Positions 11,491-24,866 are shown, numbered from the stretch's first letter. The stretch is DNA of 64,000 nucleotides from Rhyzopertha dominica (GCA_025024175.1 QCXZ01000137.1:11222001-11286000); one strand, 5' to 3'. Notes: generated by a model not told the origin, from the letters alone. Numbers and translations: made by a program.

Positions 11491-14400
11491 GTAAAGAAAA
11501 AGGATTGACTTATTCCGATCCTCAACAATTCCTGACGGTTCTGAAAAATACCCACTTAGCCAAAAGAGATGCCCTCAAACAGTGGCGCCCCTATCCAAAC
11601 ATTTGAATACCATTTGTATCTACATTGTTTGATGTTTGACTTCATGTTTTAAGGTAGCAAATATTTATTTTCCTCCCGAGCTTCCAGCCTGCGTAGAGGA
11701 GCAGCATCCGGATACCTGAGATGTCTTTGTGTATCTTCGATTATCGGTAATAGGCTACAAGGGACAAATATTGCGGAGGACATGTGCATTAGGCGGCATT
11801 TAGTCGGCGGGGGCAGCGCTATGCAGAAAACAGGGAATGCGTTTGTGCGGTGACGACAAGCTATTAATACCTCGTCAGCAATTAGCGGCGTGCAGCGTGC
11901 AACTGCGTGACGTGCTGGTTACGTCGACTTCGCCTCATTCTCACCTCATTTCTTGGAGATTAACAAGAGTTTCCTGGAAACGCAAAAACTGCTACGTACA
12001 GACACGATACTGTAATAAGCAGAGAAACATTGAAAGACACGTTAACGCCTCAATTTTTTGATGATACGTTGAATTTAAAGAAAGGTTCCCAGAACAGTTA
12101 GACTATTTATTCATGGCACACTTGCACGATACAGTGGAAATGGACATCAAAATGGAGTAAATGATGCATAAAACCAGGTATTTTTGCTTTTTTTGTATGC
12201 TATTTATGATGCCAAGGGAATGACAAACACAAGCTCTCATACTTTGCAGATGATCTAGTCAATGTCAATAATCAACAAAACCTCAAAATTTTCGACCTTT
12301 TAATATTAGAATCCATAGTTTCGGGGAGCAATTCAAAATTTGACCAATTTTCCTAATCACAGGATTTTTAACAAAATTTCATCATTTTCAGTACCACATA
12401 TGTTTCTGAAGGCGTAGTTTATTGTTTAAAATCCATCGCAAAATCCCAGTTGAATCTTTGAGGGTCTCAGGAGACCTTGATGTGGACTTCCTCGCTACCT
12501 GCTATCGGGAAATTTGCAGATTTCTTGAAATTGAAATAGAGGAACTACCTTAGTACTGCTTTTTTAATATTACACATCTAATTGTAGTTGTTGTATGTAG
12601 CTATAAACAACCATGTGTGTTGTGCATGGTAAAGTGAAGGGGTAATAATGGTCCTTTGTTCGCCTTTGGCCTGAATTACTCAACCGCCTTGGACATGCTT
12701 GAAAACTTTCGTATTGTCTTGGACCAACACCATGACCATGAAAAAGAAGAACAGTTGAATTAAAGAGCAAAGACATCCTCCAATCCTATTGTCGAATCCA
12801 CAGCATCCAAATTCGTTAAAAATATAAAGAAACTGAACACTGAAGGATATACCAAGGCCCAGACGTCCGAAATCGGCTACCAATGAAGCTCTCGATATAG
12901 TAGTTGGGGATAACTACGTCAATCAGGTTACTTAAGTAACATTAGTCAATCGTCATCTGTTCAAATATTAAAAAACCCAAAAACAAACCTTGCAAAGTCA
13001 TCTTCTCCATGAACTAAACGAGAATGGTTCTTGCAGAAAAATGCAGTTTTCTATTTCTATTTACTTACCTAGCAACTATTCGCCTAAATAGATTTGTAGA
13101 CAAACCTTAGGATTTCATTTAATGTAAATATCTACCTTAATTAAATAAAGTTTTACTGCCTTTAGAACTATGATCAAATGAACAAAAACCAGAATTGACA
13201 GCTGCAGAAACCTGCTTTGATCATGCTTTTTGTGATCTATTTGACAAAACGATTTTTCACACAAAGTAAGCACTGGTAATATTATATTCTTTTCAACAAT
13301 ATACCTAGCAACGACGTGTAAAACGTGGAAGACAAAGAAATTCCACAGCTTATATTGACAAAAACCACCCAACCTATATAAAAGCCTTTCACGATACATC
13401 CCTGCAGAAAAAATGAAAATTGACACAGTCGGAATTTGCATTTCCTGCAAGAACAACCATACCCATAAACACACTATTTAGTTCGATATGTATAGCTTAA
13501 TTAAAAGTAATAAAACAGAATTAATAAAAATTGTCATAGGGCTGTTAGGTGTTTTAACTGAATCGAACACGACTTCATCCAAATATGGAAAAAGCGACGA
13601 CAGGTTTTACCTCGAACATAAATGAAGTTCGACCTTTTACATCCTGTATGTAGGGCAGCTTGGATTTCCAAGCATTTTCTAAGGATATTTGCCAGCATCG
13701 ACATCATAATATATTCTCCAGTAACACCAAGAAGCACAGCGTTTTAGGGCCCATCTCCATACATTTACGTCTTATCTGGTGAGGAAATCAACTGTATAAT
13801 AGGTATATTTGCTTGACGACTGCACCATTTCTATTAGCAACAGTTCAGGGCCTAATGCGCTTTTTGCGGAAGTCTCCTTCTAACTGCTAGAGATGCAATG
13901 AAATTTCTACGAACCGTTTCCTAACCGCTTTCAAATGTTCACCGATGGTATTACATACATCACTACTTTAAGCAAACGATCGATTGAACTGTACGTTATT
14001 TTATACCACCATCACATCGAGTTGGAGTTTCCTTTCCGCCATAAGTGTTTTAGTCTACTGGTACGGCTTTAGATTGTTACATACAGTACGTTCAGGTAAA
14101 CAAAACATACCAAGAAACTGATATGGCAACCATTCTTGATTTAATTTAAGAACAACCGAACCATATTACAATAACCACACTGCTTCTGGAAAGTCAAACA
14201 AGTGATTACTTTTGTTTGATAATGCTGCTTATTTCTTAATTTTCATGCGCTGATTTGTTCATAATAAGTTTGTATAGAATAAAAATTAAGAGTGTATTTT
14301 AATAAATAAAGAAAGCAACTACATAACCTGTCTAGAATACTCTAGACAGACAGATCGTATATTGCTATATATAGCTGGTACGACTGTTTAAGCCTTTTGA

Positions 14401-15352
14401 ATTATTAAAAATGCATATTTTTCGAGTCTGCAAATGTCTTTTAAATACAATTGTTATAATATGTAGCATAACAAACTTAATCGTAACGTTATATCCACAT
14501 TCTGTGAAATATAACGATTAAGTCAAACGAGATAAAATTTATGCCAAGGTCCAAATCCTTGCATGATTATTGATATAGTTTTAAGTATACCTAATCTGTT
14601 GTTTATTAGCGGACCCTTATAAATGAGTTGATAGGAACTTAAAACTCTATCAATTAAATTACTAGATGCAACAGATACAGACATTATGCTACATTTTATG
14701 TTAGTTAACCTCATACCTATTTGATAACGCTCAGTGTAGATTTAGCCTGTCAAACTCTTCCTTCCTTAAGTGCTTTTTTAGTGTTCTAAAATTATTTTTG
14801 GCACAACCGCCTAAGTAGATTATTAGTACTGTTAAATAGTCACTGTTAGATACCCATTTCTATTTTACGGTATTAAAAATTTTCATTTACCGTGGTTAAT
14901 GTTTATAATGTAGTAATTCACATATGTAACAGAACCTGTAAAGCTTATCTCGTATTTAATGCCTAAATACCGTAACAGTCGTGCTTAGATAAAAATCTCA
15001 ATAATTAGAATTAATTCATAAATTTACTTTATAGATCCATAAATTATTGGAAGTTCAAGGTAGGGACAAAGCATACAACTTTATCCTAGCACCACCAGCA
15101 AGCTCGATTATGGAGCTAAGCTAAGCTAAGCTCAGATAGTCTGGTGCGGTAGGCCAGAGAACATTAATGCTGTAGGTACAAGGTACAGTATATGTATAAA
15201 ACTTATAAAATAAGTAACCTATACAGAAAGCTTATACGTATATCTGCAGGTGCAAAAATTTTTGTCGTTACTTAGGTAAACTACTTCATTTGTTTCTGGG
15301 TGTTCCACAAATAAACTAGTTTCATATAAAAATGCAAGGATTAGTATCTTTT
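11491..15352. other. A+T-rich unique DNA, nothing recognised
   Basis: No coding gene, inverted terminal repeat or RNA gene is recognised. Small details: an 8-bp perfect hairpin TGTCTAGA/TCTAGACA near 14329-14348 and a short (GCTAA)n run at about 15114-15132. A slightly richer stretch at 11690-11960 might be regulatory but is not distinctive. Confidence 0.45.
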
Positions 15353-15560
15353 TATGCAANCTACAAAATCAAAGCGAAACATAACCGATATTTTATTGAA
15401 TCGATGTACATTGTGTTCATTTTCACCATCCTCAATACCTACACCACATACAAGATTTGCGACGGCGTATGGAGGTCGAGATCAAGAACTGAATCTTACG
15501 TTATTTCGAGATGAGATCGAGAATGTCAAAATCTCGTCTCATCTAGTCTCGCGGCAACGC
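15353..15560. repeat. dispersed repeat, copy A (ending in GAGATCGAGAATG...CTCGTCTCAT)
   Basis: This stretch matches 48205-48360 in the same orientation and order. Shared words are ataaccgatatttta (acaaccgatatttta in the other copy), attgtgtt.atttt, and gagatcgagaatgt followed by aaaatctcgtctcat. The last part, read on the other strand, looks like a terminal region of a small DNA transposon. Copy A is longer in the middle. No target duplication could be assigned. Confidence 0.65.
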
Positions 15561-16069
15561 TAGCATACAGCAATAAAACGTGAAGTAATATACATATGTC
15601 TACGTATCTGTAGATAGTATCAACTTCAAAGTTTAGAAAACGAATCAATAAAACCAATGGATAGTTTTATTCCTCGTATTCGTTAATTTTAAACTGACAA
15701 CCCAGATTATTTGTGATATATCGGATTATTATTAAATTAAATGAAGATCAATATACAAGTGTATTCAGAACACTTTTATTGTGGACCTAAACGCCAACAC
15801 ACTTTCCTAATTATCCAAGATTACTATCCTTCGAATATAAAGGACTGAGATAAGGCTCTGATTGCATTATTGAAAATAAGGATAATGCATGGACTCTTGG
15901 ACTATAAATACCTACCACAGTTAAAATAGCTAACAATTTAAGTCAGATGCATTTATTAGACGTATATTATATAAGCAGCTGTTTGAACAAAAAGCATTCC
16001 TTCTACACGCTTAATTGCTTTCTTGTTTTTTCGTCCTCCTAATGCCCCTAACACAATAAATTAAACGTT

Positions 16070-16730
16070 ATAGGTGTTACGGTGCCGAAACATGGTACCA
16101 CACCTCGTCGGTTATGTTCCTGGGCCACAATCAGTCAATCGATACAATCTGAAGAGCTCAGTGTCTGGGCCTTCCGTGGGCCTATTTAATAAATTATTAG
16201 TTACTAATCTTCGAGGATTCATCTAAATAAGTGAATGCGAGAACAGCCTATACGCGGTTGTTGGAATGCGACGGGTAATTAAAGATGAAAACTGCCGTTT
16301 CCTCAGACGTCTCGTTAGGTGTGAATATTCTAATTGGGCTTGGATGCAGAACCTGTACGCTCACACAAAAAAAGCAACAATCAGATGTGTACAAACAACT
16401 TTCCAAATAAGAATCTATTATCAGAGAAGGCTTGCATTCATCCTGACCGTTAAAAATATACACGCGAGATAATAAAACAATTACCTGAGTGTGTTTACAG
16501 TTAGTTCCATTTAGCCCACAGCTCGGACGTTACGCAAAGATGTACGTCACAGTGCTTCGCGTTATTAAGTCTTCTGTTACATGCAAATTTAATTCCCCTT
16601 TATTTCGTCTATGTAGGAGTTTATCTGGTAGTCACGAAGTCAGTCATATTCGGCGAAACGCGAGCATTAAGGTACGAAAGTACCGGCCATAAATATCTGA
16701 TGTACAATCACGATAAGCATATCATGAGCT
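16070..16730. promoter_or_regulatory. mixed-composition non-coding block (candidate regulatory element)
   Basis: Composition is more balanced than the flanks, with CpG words and a homeodomain-type TAATTA-rich patch near 16185-16205. The 65-71 codon frames on both strands overlap and carry no motif. The call rests on composition only. Confidence 0.2.
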
Positions 16731-18839
16731 GTGTGGTCGGTCGAAATCCCGCAGTTCAGAACATGTGTTGCAATTAAATGTCGCATTGTGTTCCTGTCAA
16801 TCATATAAAAAACTTATGCTGAGATTCCCTAGAATCAGCAGTGCTGCAATGAAAACTGCAGATTAGTGGGTTGGTAAATTTGCATTGAATGCTGGTGCAA
16901 AAGGATATGTTTCGAAAACTTAGAAATTATAAATGCTGTTGCAGCAGCGAACACATTGCTCAAAGCGTTGCCTAACAATGATGAAAATGTGAATTTCTCG
17001 ACCTTATTATTACAAAAACTGTACGAATTGTGGCTTGCTCAAATTCCTTGTTGGCATATTTTTTAAGGGCGTGGGACTGGGTAGTTCATCTATTCTAGAA
17101 TAGTCACACGTCAAATGCTGATCAAAGGTAAATTGTCCTTGAAAATAGCACAATTTTGAACAATGTTCAGTATTTTTAATAAAGAATTTGTAACTTCTTC
17201 TTTTTTGTGCAATTAGTGTTTGTATTATTTTCAATATTTAAGCAGTGACCAGAATATTTATTAAATGCTTAAAACGTTCGCTTGCTTGGTTAACAATGTA
17301 TAAACATTTCAGGGGGTTAAAGCAGAAATGCAGTAGCCAAGGATTTTGACCTTTAGTTATTATGAAATTGCAGTAGAACTAATAGTAACGAGTGTGGTAT
17401 GAGTAACAAGCCTTTAAAACACGGTACTTCATAAGGAAGAAGAGACCCTAATTAGCAATATCCTTGGCGTGCTAGCAGAATGGGGCTAGTTTATAAAATG
17501 CTATTCAACTAGCTATAAATATGGGGCTGCTTGATCACACAAAAAGATGTTCTTTGTCTTTTGGACAACGCTCTGTTTTTTTTTTATAAGTTTCAATGCT
17601 GGATATCTATAAGATACTTTTGTATATTGCATACCTTTTCGTAATCATAAATCTCTTGTTGAGATATCTCTTGTTGAGATATTTTACAAAAATGTACATT
17701 TTGAAATGTTAACCTACTGATAACATTGTACAATATTCGGCGGAAGAGCAATAGAACTTTGTATACTTAAAAGAGATTATAGGTTTCTACGTTGTAATTG
17801 TACTCTGATCTAAGAAATCTACAATATGTGTAAAATGTCAATGTTTGTGCCTTATATTCCTTGAGAAGAAAGTAAACCGCGACAACCTAATATAAAAGAT
17901 ACACACACTTGATAGAAAAGTAATATTTTGAAGCAGAGATACCATACGGTATCTAAATTCAAAATAGCATATTTTACTTTACATTTTTGCGAAATGATCA
18001 TCATTGTCTACTTTTGGACACTTGTGCTCCACGTATTGAATTGAGACAAAAGATAGTTCGAAATTATGTATTTAACATGGACAGGAACATGGCTGTAGCA
18101 TATCAAAACGCCTTACAGCTGAAAACAGTATTTCTGGCTATAATAATATATAATAAGACAAATTATAAAGAGACATCCTGAATTTATACATAAAAAACAT
18201 TGTCTAAAGAAACAATTTATTATCAAGCAAATGCTGACAATTTTCAGAACTACATAAAATTGCAATAATAATACTATTTTAATGCAGACAAAATTTAGAC
18301 ATATAAATCTGGTAAAAGTAAAGCATTTTATTGAAATATTTGTGAGATTACGTCAGTATGTCTATCAAAGTTGCTATTTCATGAACAGACAATAATTGAT
18401 CCATATGGTAAAAGGTAATCAAATTGGACAAATTGTTTCTGAAGTAAGAGAAATATTAGATTACTACAAAGAATACTGTGGACTCACCGATGTTAAAAGA
18501 ACTACAGGTTTACAAAAATCGTGTTTTGGGTATTTCATTCTTAGATATAGCCTATAATTAAATTATACCGGCTCGAAATAAATGTTTTATGTTTTTTAAT
18601 TAAAACAAGAATATATTATACCAACAGCTAAATTTCCAAACTAATACATAATTTCGCATGTTTCATGTCCTTTTAAATGACAATTAGCCAATTAAAAGTG
18701 TTTGGATAATATTCATCCTCGTCTTGATCTACCTGCCCGCTTGAAATATATAAGTATGTTTTCTAGGTCCGCAGCCTAATTATCATGTGTCGAGCTCTAG
18801 GCGAGATATTCTAATTTAAATGAAATGAATAAACGACAT
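16731..18839. other. A+T-rich unique DNA with a small tandem duplication
   Basis: No gene or mobile element is recognised. At 17651-17680 a 15-base unit (atctcttgttgagat) is present twice, exactly and head to tail. Other frames are chance-like. Confidence 0.45.
17651..17680. repeat. exact 2 x 15 bp tandem duplication
   Basis: The unit atctcttgttgagat occurs at 17651-17665 and again at 17666-17680 without mismatch. It is probably a recent replication-slippage duplication. Confidence 0.9.
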
Positions 18840-19200
18840 CATTTATCACGACCGCGTCCTGACCTCCAAAAAGTTCTTTAACACCGCCAAAACTTTATAA
18901 ATAAAAATCACATAAATCCAACGTGTTACTTTGTTTCCCGATCAAATATTTGTCTTGCCCGACACTTCGATGCGGGCCCCATTGGATGTGTATCGGGGCC
19001 TAAGCAACACCTACCGGTCAAAAAATTTAATCACGTAACCCGGTCACAAAAAAAGCGGGTTCACGAAACAAGTTACATCGAGCTGGGTTCCGATTCACAA
19101 ACCAGTTGGTCGGAGCGACGAGCGCGTGGTAAGGAAAGACAATGGGCGTGAACGCACCAATTGAGTTCGTGAGCCTTCAGTCAATGTTGTAATAAATTAA
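18840..19200. promoter_or_regulatory. G+C-richer complex non-coding block (candidate regulatory element)
   Basis: A sharp rise in complexity and CpG words marks this stretch (gaccgcgtcc, gatgcgggcccc, cggagcgacgagcgcg). It carries no open frame of note. It also contains ACTTTATAAATAAA and CACATAAAT words of the Hox/Cdx-binding type. Regulatory function is inferred. Confidence 0.3.
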
Positions 19201-19454
19201 AGTCTTATCGAAGATGACCAGAAAAGGGGACATCCTCTTTGATGGAGAGGCTTCAGTACTTAAATGGCTATGTGGCGACTTGGGCTGGATTTTTTCTTTT
19301 ACAACACGAAATCGTTAAAGCATGAAACCAGTATAATATAAGCTATAAGAAAGGTATTGTTCCCAGCTCAAGATTTAAACGAAATTTTGCAACATTTTTA
19401 GAAAATTTGGTAGTTGCAAAATTACACTGTTAAGAATCCTACAAGAGATACCTA

Positions 19455-20361
19455 CGAGGGTCATGTCATGATTTCTGCACATATCAAGCTGGCGCTGAAC
19501 TGGCGATGGTGAAGCAACAAGTGCTGTCAAATTATAAAAGTCTACCATTGGGAAATGCGGGTAGTTCACTCAATTTACGTGTAAAAAATTCTCAAATCGG
19601 GGTAGTTTGAAGCAATGGAACGCGTCACTGTAGCGGATTAATGTGCATATATATCAAAATTCAAACACTGCGGGAAAAAACGAATTGCCGATATTCACGG
19701 TGCGTTACAAGAAGCTTGCAAAGAGTCGTGTGTGGATAATTCAACAGTAACTTGAAGTAAGCGTTCCAGAGCGTCGGACCAGTGTTAAAGACTACCACGG
19801 AAGTTGGAGACCTCATACTACTAGCGACAACACTTTTGCTGCTATTGTAGCTACAATAATGGAAGAATAACGTATTGTCAAACAAGCTACAGACAAATAC
19901 CAACAGACAAATGTATTTGTCTTCTTCGTAGAAAATTTAAATGCATGATCCCAACAGTATAGACGAGATATAAAGTACATGATAACGCTTGATCGAATAA
20001 ACCAGAGTCAAAGGAGTTTGCGAGAAGAACTGCTGTCAAATTCTCCCACATCCCCCGTGCAGCCCTTATATGAGTCCTCCAGATTTTGTTCTGTTCCTCC
20101 AGTGGAAAAAAANAGAATTACATGAAGTCCGAATTATCGACTTGGAAAGATAACAGCACTGCAACAGCATATGCGTACCAATTGCTGAAACATCTTGACA
20201 AAAGTGGCGTACTTAACGACAGTACATTACTGCCGAAGCGATGGCAAAGTGTTTTAGATATGCAAGGGGATTCTAATTAAGACCATTATTGGAATTTTTT
20301 AAAATATACATTTCATTTGCGAGCTGTGTTTTTGTGTACAGGAATTTTGACATGATCCTCG
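19455..20361 (+). mobile_element. mariner-type DNA transposon, internally deleted, with TA duplications
   Basis: The ends are inverted repeats: cgagggtcatgtcatgatt at the left and, reverse-complemented, cgaggatcatgtcaaaatt at the right. The dinucleotide TA lies directly outside each end (19453-19454, 20362-20363), the signature of Tc1/mariner insertion. At 907 bp it is shorter than the usual roughly 1.3 kb of an autonomous mariner, so the transposase has lost a central part. The coding relic inside is listed separately. Confidence 0.8.
19614..20277 (+). pseudogene. mariner transposase pseudogene
   Basis: From the ATG at 19614 the frame reads MERVTVAD, then a stop, then a mariner-like N-terminal helix-turn-helix segment with DNSTV. 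After frameshifts comes KDYHGSWRPHTTSDNT, matching the family's RSGRPST..D segment. The region holding the first catalytic Asp is deleted. A C-terminal piece near 20060-20110 reads PYMSPPDFVLF, where the family has PDLSPxDFFLF, so the catalytic Asp before the Met/Leu is Tyr here. The end, LLPKRWQSVLDMQGDSN, matches the mariner C-terminus. Stops, frameshifts and the deletion make it inactive. The family call is firm; the reading of individual residues is by eye. Confidence 0.75.
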
Positions 20362-20363
20362 TA

Positions 20364-22646
20364 TAAATTTTATGAAGGTTTGCCTAGGTATCAAAATTTT
20401 TCAACCTAAATTATGTAACCTTGGTTTCGAAACTAACTAAGATGATTTCAATACCAACGAGTATAACGTCAGCTCCATTAATGAGGCATTTGCTCCTCAA
20501 AATATGACCCTACTAGTTTTTTATTGCATTAAGTAGTTAGTGATAAGAGAATACTTTTGATGTATGCATCAATTGTTAAAGGCAGACGCGCATTGACTGT
20601 ATCTGCTGATTATGAACGACGTTTCAAGAGTTAAAAACTTACTGAATCACCCCAAATTGTGACACAATTTCTTGTTTGCTCTGCAAACGTTATGACTTAT
20701 TTTCATTTCCAGTAATAAAAGTGCACCACTACCACACTAACCATTTAACTTAGTGCCACAAGTATAAAACTGCCGTAGAATAAAAAACAACTCATATCGT
20801 ATTATAACCACTTAAGTACTACCACAGATTTATATGTTTGGCTGTCCTAAGCAATCTAACTTTCATAAAATCAAATGCTAAACCACAAATTAAGGGAAGC
20901 TAAAAAAATAAGCTCAAAAGCACTTTAAAAATAAATCAAACTTGTGACATAGTATACTTAATTAAAAAAAAAACACTACCGTATGTATTACATATTGCAA
21001 CTTGCACAGATAATATTAGCCTTGTATTAAAACGCTACATACATTCTATCTTCTAAAAAGATTTTCACCTACAATGCGGTGAGCATGCACATTGTTACAA
21101 TCTTTTACACCATATAATTTAAATGAATATCTTAGGAGTTATTGCAAAAGATTAATGCGAGCGGAAATAAGTTCAAGTGCTTTTCTCTCACCGATGACGC
21201 GCCATTCCGTTTCCTGTCACCTACTGTTTCTGTGTAAGCTGAGCGATGACGCGTACGTACTGCTATAATAAACAGACTTTTGGAGCGAATGGAGGAATCG
21301 ACTGGAAGGTAGTTGTTGTAGGTTTCCAAGCTATTACCTAATATAGAATGTTTCCCACTGAATGCATCTTTGAAACAATTCACGTTACTATTAAAGCCCA
21401 CATTACCCTTCTTCGAGCTGCGCTGCAGAAAATTCCGTAAAACCTATTAAAGCTCCTTTAATGCTTTGAAAAAGTAGAATAAGCGATTTAAAGTTGAGAA
21501 TACTATTTGTGTTATTTTACAAAAAATGTCTGGTACAGGTGGAAGAAATAATGTTTAAACAACGCCGTAGAGTTTTGGCATATCTACACCTACTGATAAT
21601 ATTGTCTTGTCATTGCCGTTACTGCAAAGCTACTTCTGTTATACGGCTATTAAGCGGTATACCAACAAAAGGGTATCTTTACAAACATATCTCAGTTGTT
21701 TTATAACTGACATTATTTTGAATTTGCATATTTATATAAGGCTAAATGGCACTTCCAAGGAGTTAAAAAAAGCTCAAGACAATGAAAAATGTATCAGTCA
21801 GCCTACATCATCATCTTGAAATACAAAACGTCTTATAAACTGTCTAAATCACGCATTTTTATTGATATTAATGCTATTAGTAATCCTTTTTAATTGGATT
21901 GTTTAGAAAATGATATATTATGACGCTTATCGTTTATTCTTTTTTGTAATTTCAAACTTAATGGAGTCGTTAGTGATTACTGTTAAGCTTTAAAATAAAT
22001 TAGGTATAAGGATTTTACTGTAGAATTTGACAGTGTTGACTCCATAATTTTGTAATATAATACTGATGTGAAGGCTAGTTTATAATATTTAAATGCTGTA
22101 TAGTGAATAATTTTATAATTTACCCAACACTGGACGTTGCTTAATAATAAGGTACCAAAGGACGCCTAAGCCATTTGTACAATTACGAAGTGTAATTTAC
22201 TTGAGTAAATGGACCGTGCCTTGCACTCAGTGAGCGAAAATTTTTAATCGCACGTACAACAAATTTAGCACTACAAAACACCACTTACATTTTTTAAGTG
22301 CAGGACAGTGTGGGATTTTCTCTTCCACCAGTCTACACACAATTACCACCCAAAAGTCAGTTTAGAACACAAACTGAAAAGCACCCCGTGATTAACCGGA
22401 CAGCACTCACGCTTATCATCGCCGATACTAACGCTTCAGAGGCCGCATTAAAAGCTACCTTACCCGCCACAAAAGTGGACTGGTCCATTTTTTGCCGTGG
22501 CTACGCAGATGGAGCGTACAAAAAGTGGTCACAACGACGTAAACAAATGAGCACTTGATTTTAAAGCGGAATATTCGGGTTAAATGAAAGTCAATGTCAT
22601 AGTATCCCTACAGATATCTGTTTTACCTATTTGAGCGATTAACGTA
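20364..22646. other. A+T-rich unique DNA, nothing recognised
   Basis: No gene is recognised. The part at 22200-22560 is richer in G+C and holds an 86-codon frame (22298-22558) without motifs. Its minus strand carries a short ATG frame ending at a GTAAGG, which could be a tiny 5' exon but is not supportable alone. Confidence 0.4.
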
Positions 22647-22677
22647 TACGAGGGTGAACCAAAAAGTCATAATCCAT
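22647..22677. repeat. possible solitary mariner-type terminal repeat
   Basis: The sequence TACGAGGGTGAACCAAAAAG resembles the outer end of mariner elements and shares its first bases with the copy at 19455. No inverted partner was found downstream, so it may be a remnant of a deleted copy or chance. Confidence 0.35.
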
Positions 22678-23441
22678 TGCAAACTGCATAGTTTCGTTAT
22701 TTTTCTCATTTCTGCATTTATTTATTTCTATAAGTTCTTGAGATGAAAATAGTGCAGTTATGTAGTAAACACGCACCATGGGTACGGATATTTCTTTACC
22801 GCTTTTGCTCTTTTATGGGCTTTATATTCTGTTTATTACTAATGCAGCAACTGCCGATGTAATCCTTATAACCATATTTTCTCTTGATCACAATTTGTTT
22901 ATCTGGTACAAAATACATTTTCTCATTGTTATAACTCCAAACTTTACCACAAATGATAAAATAATTATTTGTAATTGAACATTAATATAAAAGGAGGTAT
23001 AACAATGGACTTGTCCAGTATAAGCTAAAACGGATATGAAGGTTAGGCTAAAGTATGGAGTAATTGGTTTAGTCTTGCAGCTATGAATTTTGTAGCAAAA
23101 TTTCTTTAGAAAACGTTTTGTGGTTATTATTCTTTATTTAATTTCTATGGAAGCACATATTCTTTTAATGACAATCAAGAGAAATTTTGCTGATTTGTAT
23201 TGTTTTCTTATGCTTGAAATGATTTAGTATTTATTTTGTATGATATGATAAAAACAAAATTCGAAATACGTTTTCAAATAAACGACAAAAAGCATTATCA
23301 AAGAATGATCTGATTTGTAACTCGGCTACATATGAAAATCAATCTCTGGATATACATCCAGTTGGCGTTCTAGATAACTCACCTACGTCAAGCAAGTAAC
23401 TTTCTTTGAACAATAATATTAATATCCAAATTTTTCAAACA

Positions 23442-23880
23442 GTTATTTCTGACGAACTCACTTTTCGCCTAAATGAATTTTTAAAACGATGTAATTATCG
23501 CTACTGGTCTAATGAAAATCTTAACTGGAATATGCAATAACGCTGCCGTCAGAAACCAAATGTGTGGGCTGGTATTATTGAACAACACATTATAGGTCCC
23601 TACCTCATAAATGAACATTTAAAAGCAGATATTTATCGGAACTTACTGCTTGATAATATGGTACCTGACATTGTACATTTAACTCCCCATTAAGAGCGAG
23701 TGGGAATGCAAAAATCCTAATGCTTGGTTTCAACAGGACTGGGCTCCCATGTCGATGGATAGGAAGTCGGGGAACTATTGAATGTCCTGCTAGGTCTTCT
23801 AATCTAAGCCCAAGGGATTCTTTTTCCTCTAGGAGTCATTATTAAGTTACATGTACAAAGAAAAAAACCACGAAATTGCT
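23442..23880 (+). pseudogene. Tc1/mariner-superfamily transposase pseudogene
   Basis: The frame starting at 23442 reads VISDELTFRLN, then RYWSNENLNW, then (after a TAA) KPNVWAGIIEQHIIGPYLI. These match the blocks that surround the first catalytic Asp and the NVWAGI strand of insect DDE transposases. After another frame change NAWFQQDWAP holds the second catalytic Asp, and RWIGSRGTIECPARSSNLSP holds the third position, where Asp is replaced by Asn. The N-terminal DNA-binding domain is not visible and no terminal repeats were found. It is an old, dead copy, more decayed than the element at 35482. Confidence 0.75.
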
Positions 23881-24399
23881 GTAAGCCAGAATCTCATATT
23901 AAATTCAGGAGATAAGGCCTAACTAGCTGCAAAATTCGTTGCGCGATAAGTATATGTATTACAACATTATGCTGATGCAGCGTAAAGTTTAATAATTCTG
24001 GAAGATTCCAAATTCTCATGGTGAAGGAGAAAGAAATTAGTGATGCTTTGATGCTGTTTGTAGACTACACATGCCACAGCCCAATACTACGAATAAAATG
24101 TAAGGTAGCTGCCACTAGTGGACAATCCCTTGGATTATCACATTCCATAGTATGTCAGTTGAATAAATAAAATCGAATAAATGGGAAAGCTAAACGATAA
24201 TTAACGAATTTAATCAACAGAATGTATCTACAAATGAAGGAGAAATATGGTCTATGGTCAACAGAAAAGTATATAGACGATTAGTTAACTGGGTGAAATT
24301 TTAAGATACAGGAAATAGTTAACTCTGCTACAAGAAATCTGTGAATATTGCATAAATAAATATTTTAGGAATGTCTAAGTGTAGTAATAATTTTCCAGT
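23881..24399. other. A+T-rich DNA, nothing recognised
   Basis: This stretch lies between the transposase relic and the hAT-like repeat. A weak, interrupted frame near 24200-24350 could be decayed retroelement sequence, but I cannot support a family. Confidence 0.3.
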
Positions 24400-24866
24400 T
24401 ACTCAAAGTATCGATACCTGTATCGATCCGTGGAATTCGGGTACCTAAACTATCAAACATATTCAAAATTAACGAAGTATTGAAATTTTTTAAAAAGTAT
24501 TCAAGAGTATCGAAAATATTTAAAGTATCGAAAGTATCAAATGTATTGAAGATGTATAAGTACTGAAATAATTTAAAGCATGAGAAGCATTATAGGTGTT
24601 GCAGCACTTAAAGNATTGGCGGTGTTAAAAGTAATGAAAATATTAAAAACAGAAATAAAACGAAGCTGAAAAAGTACGTATTACAAAAGCAGAGCCCAAA
24701 ATATTGACATCATTAAAAGTATTGAAGATATAAAGGTAATTTAACCATTGATCTGTAGTACACAAATAATATAATTTTCGATACATTTTATACTTGGATA
24801 CTTTTGAGAAGTTTCGATATCTCACCAGTATCGAATGTCTAGTGTTATTAGTGTTATCACCCATTC
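24400..24866 (-). mobile_element. hAT-like TATCGATAC-rich element, truncated inverted copy
   Basis: This is an inverted, shorter relative of the element at 27785-28781. It begins tactcaaagtatcgatacc, which is the reverse complement of the subterminal right end of that copy. A central word group (accgcc.at.ctt...gcttctcat) is shared in reverse complement at about 24570-24640 versus 28340-28400. The far end reads gttatcacccattcc, a degraded form of the other copy's left terminus. Much of the interior consists of GTATCGAAAGTATC-like units. No coding capacity is seen. Confidence 0.65.

Noticed and set aside
14329..14348. Perfect 8-bp hairpin TGTCTAGA/TCTAGACA
   Set aside because: Too short for a microRNA precursor or terminator, and no eukaryotic element of this form is expected.
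15114..15132. (GCTAA)n run as a possible telomere-like array
   Set aside because: Only about four units; the insect telomere unit TTAGG is not matched in phase or length.
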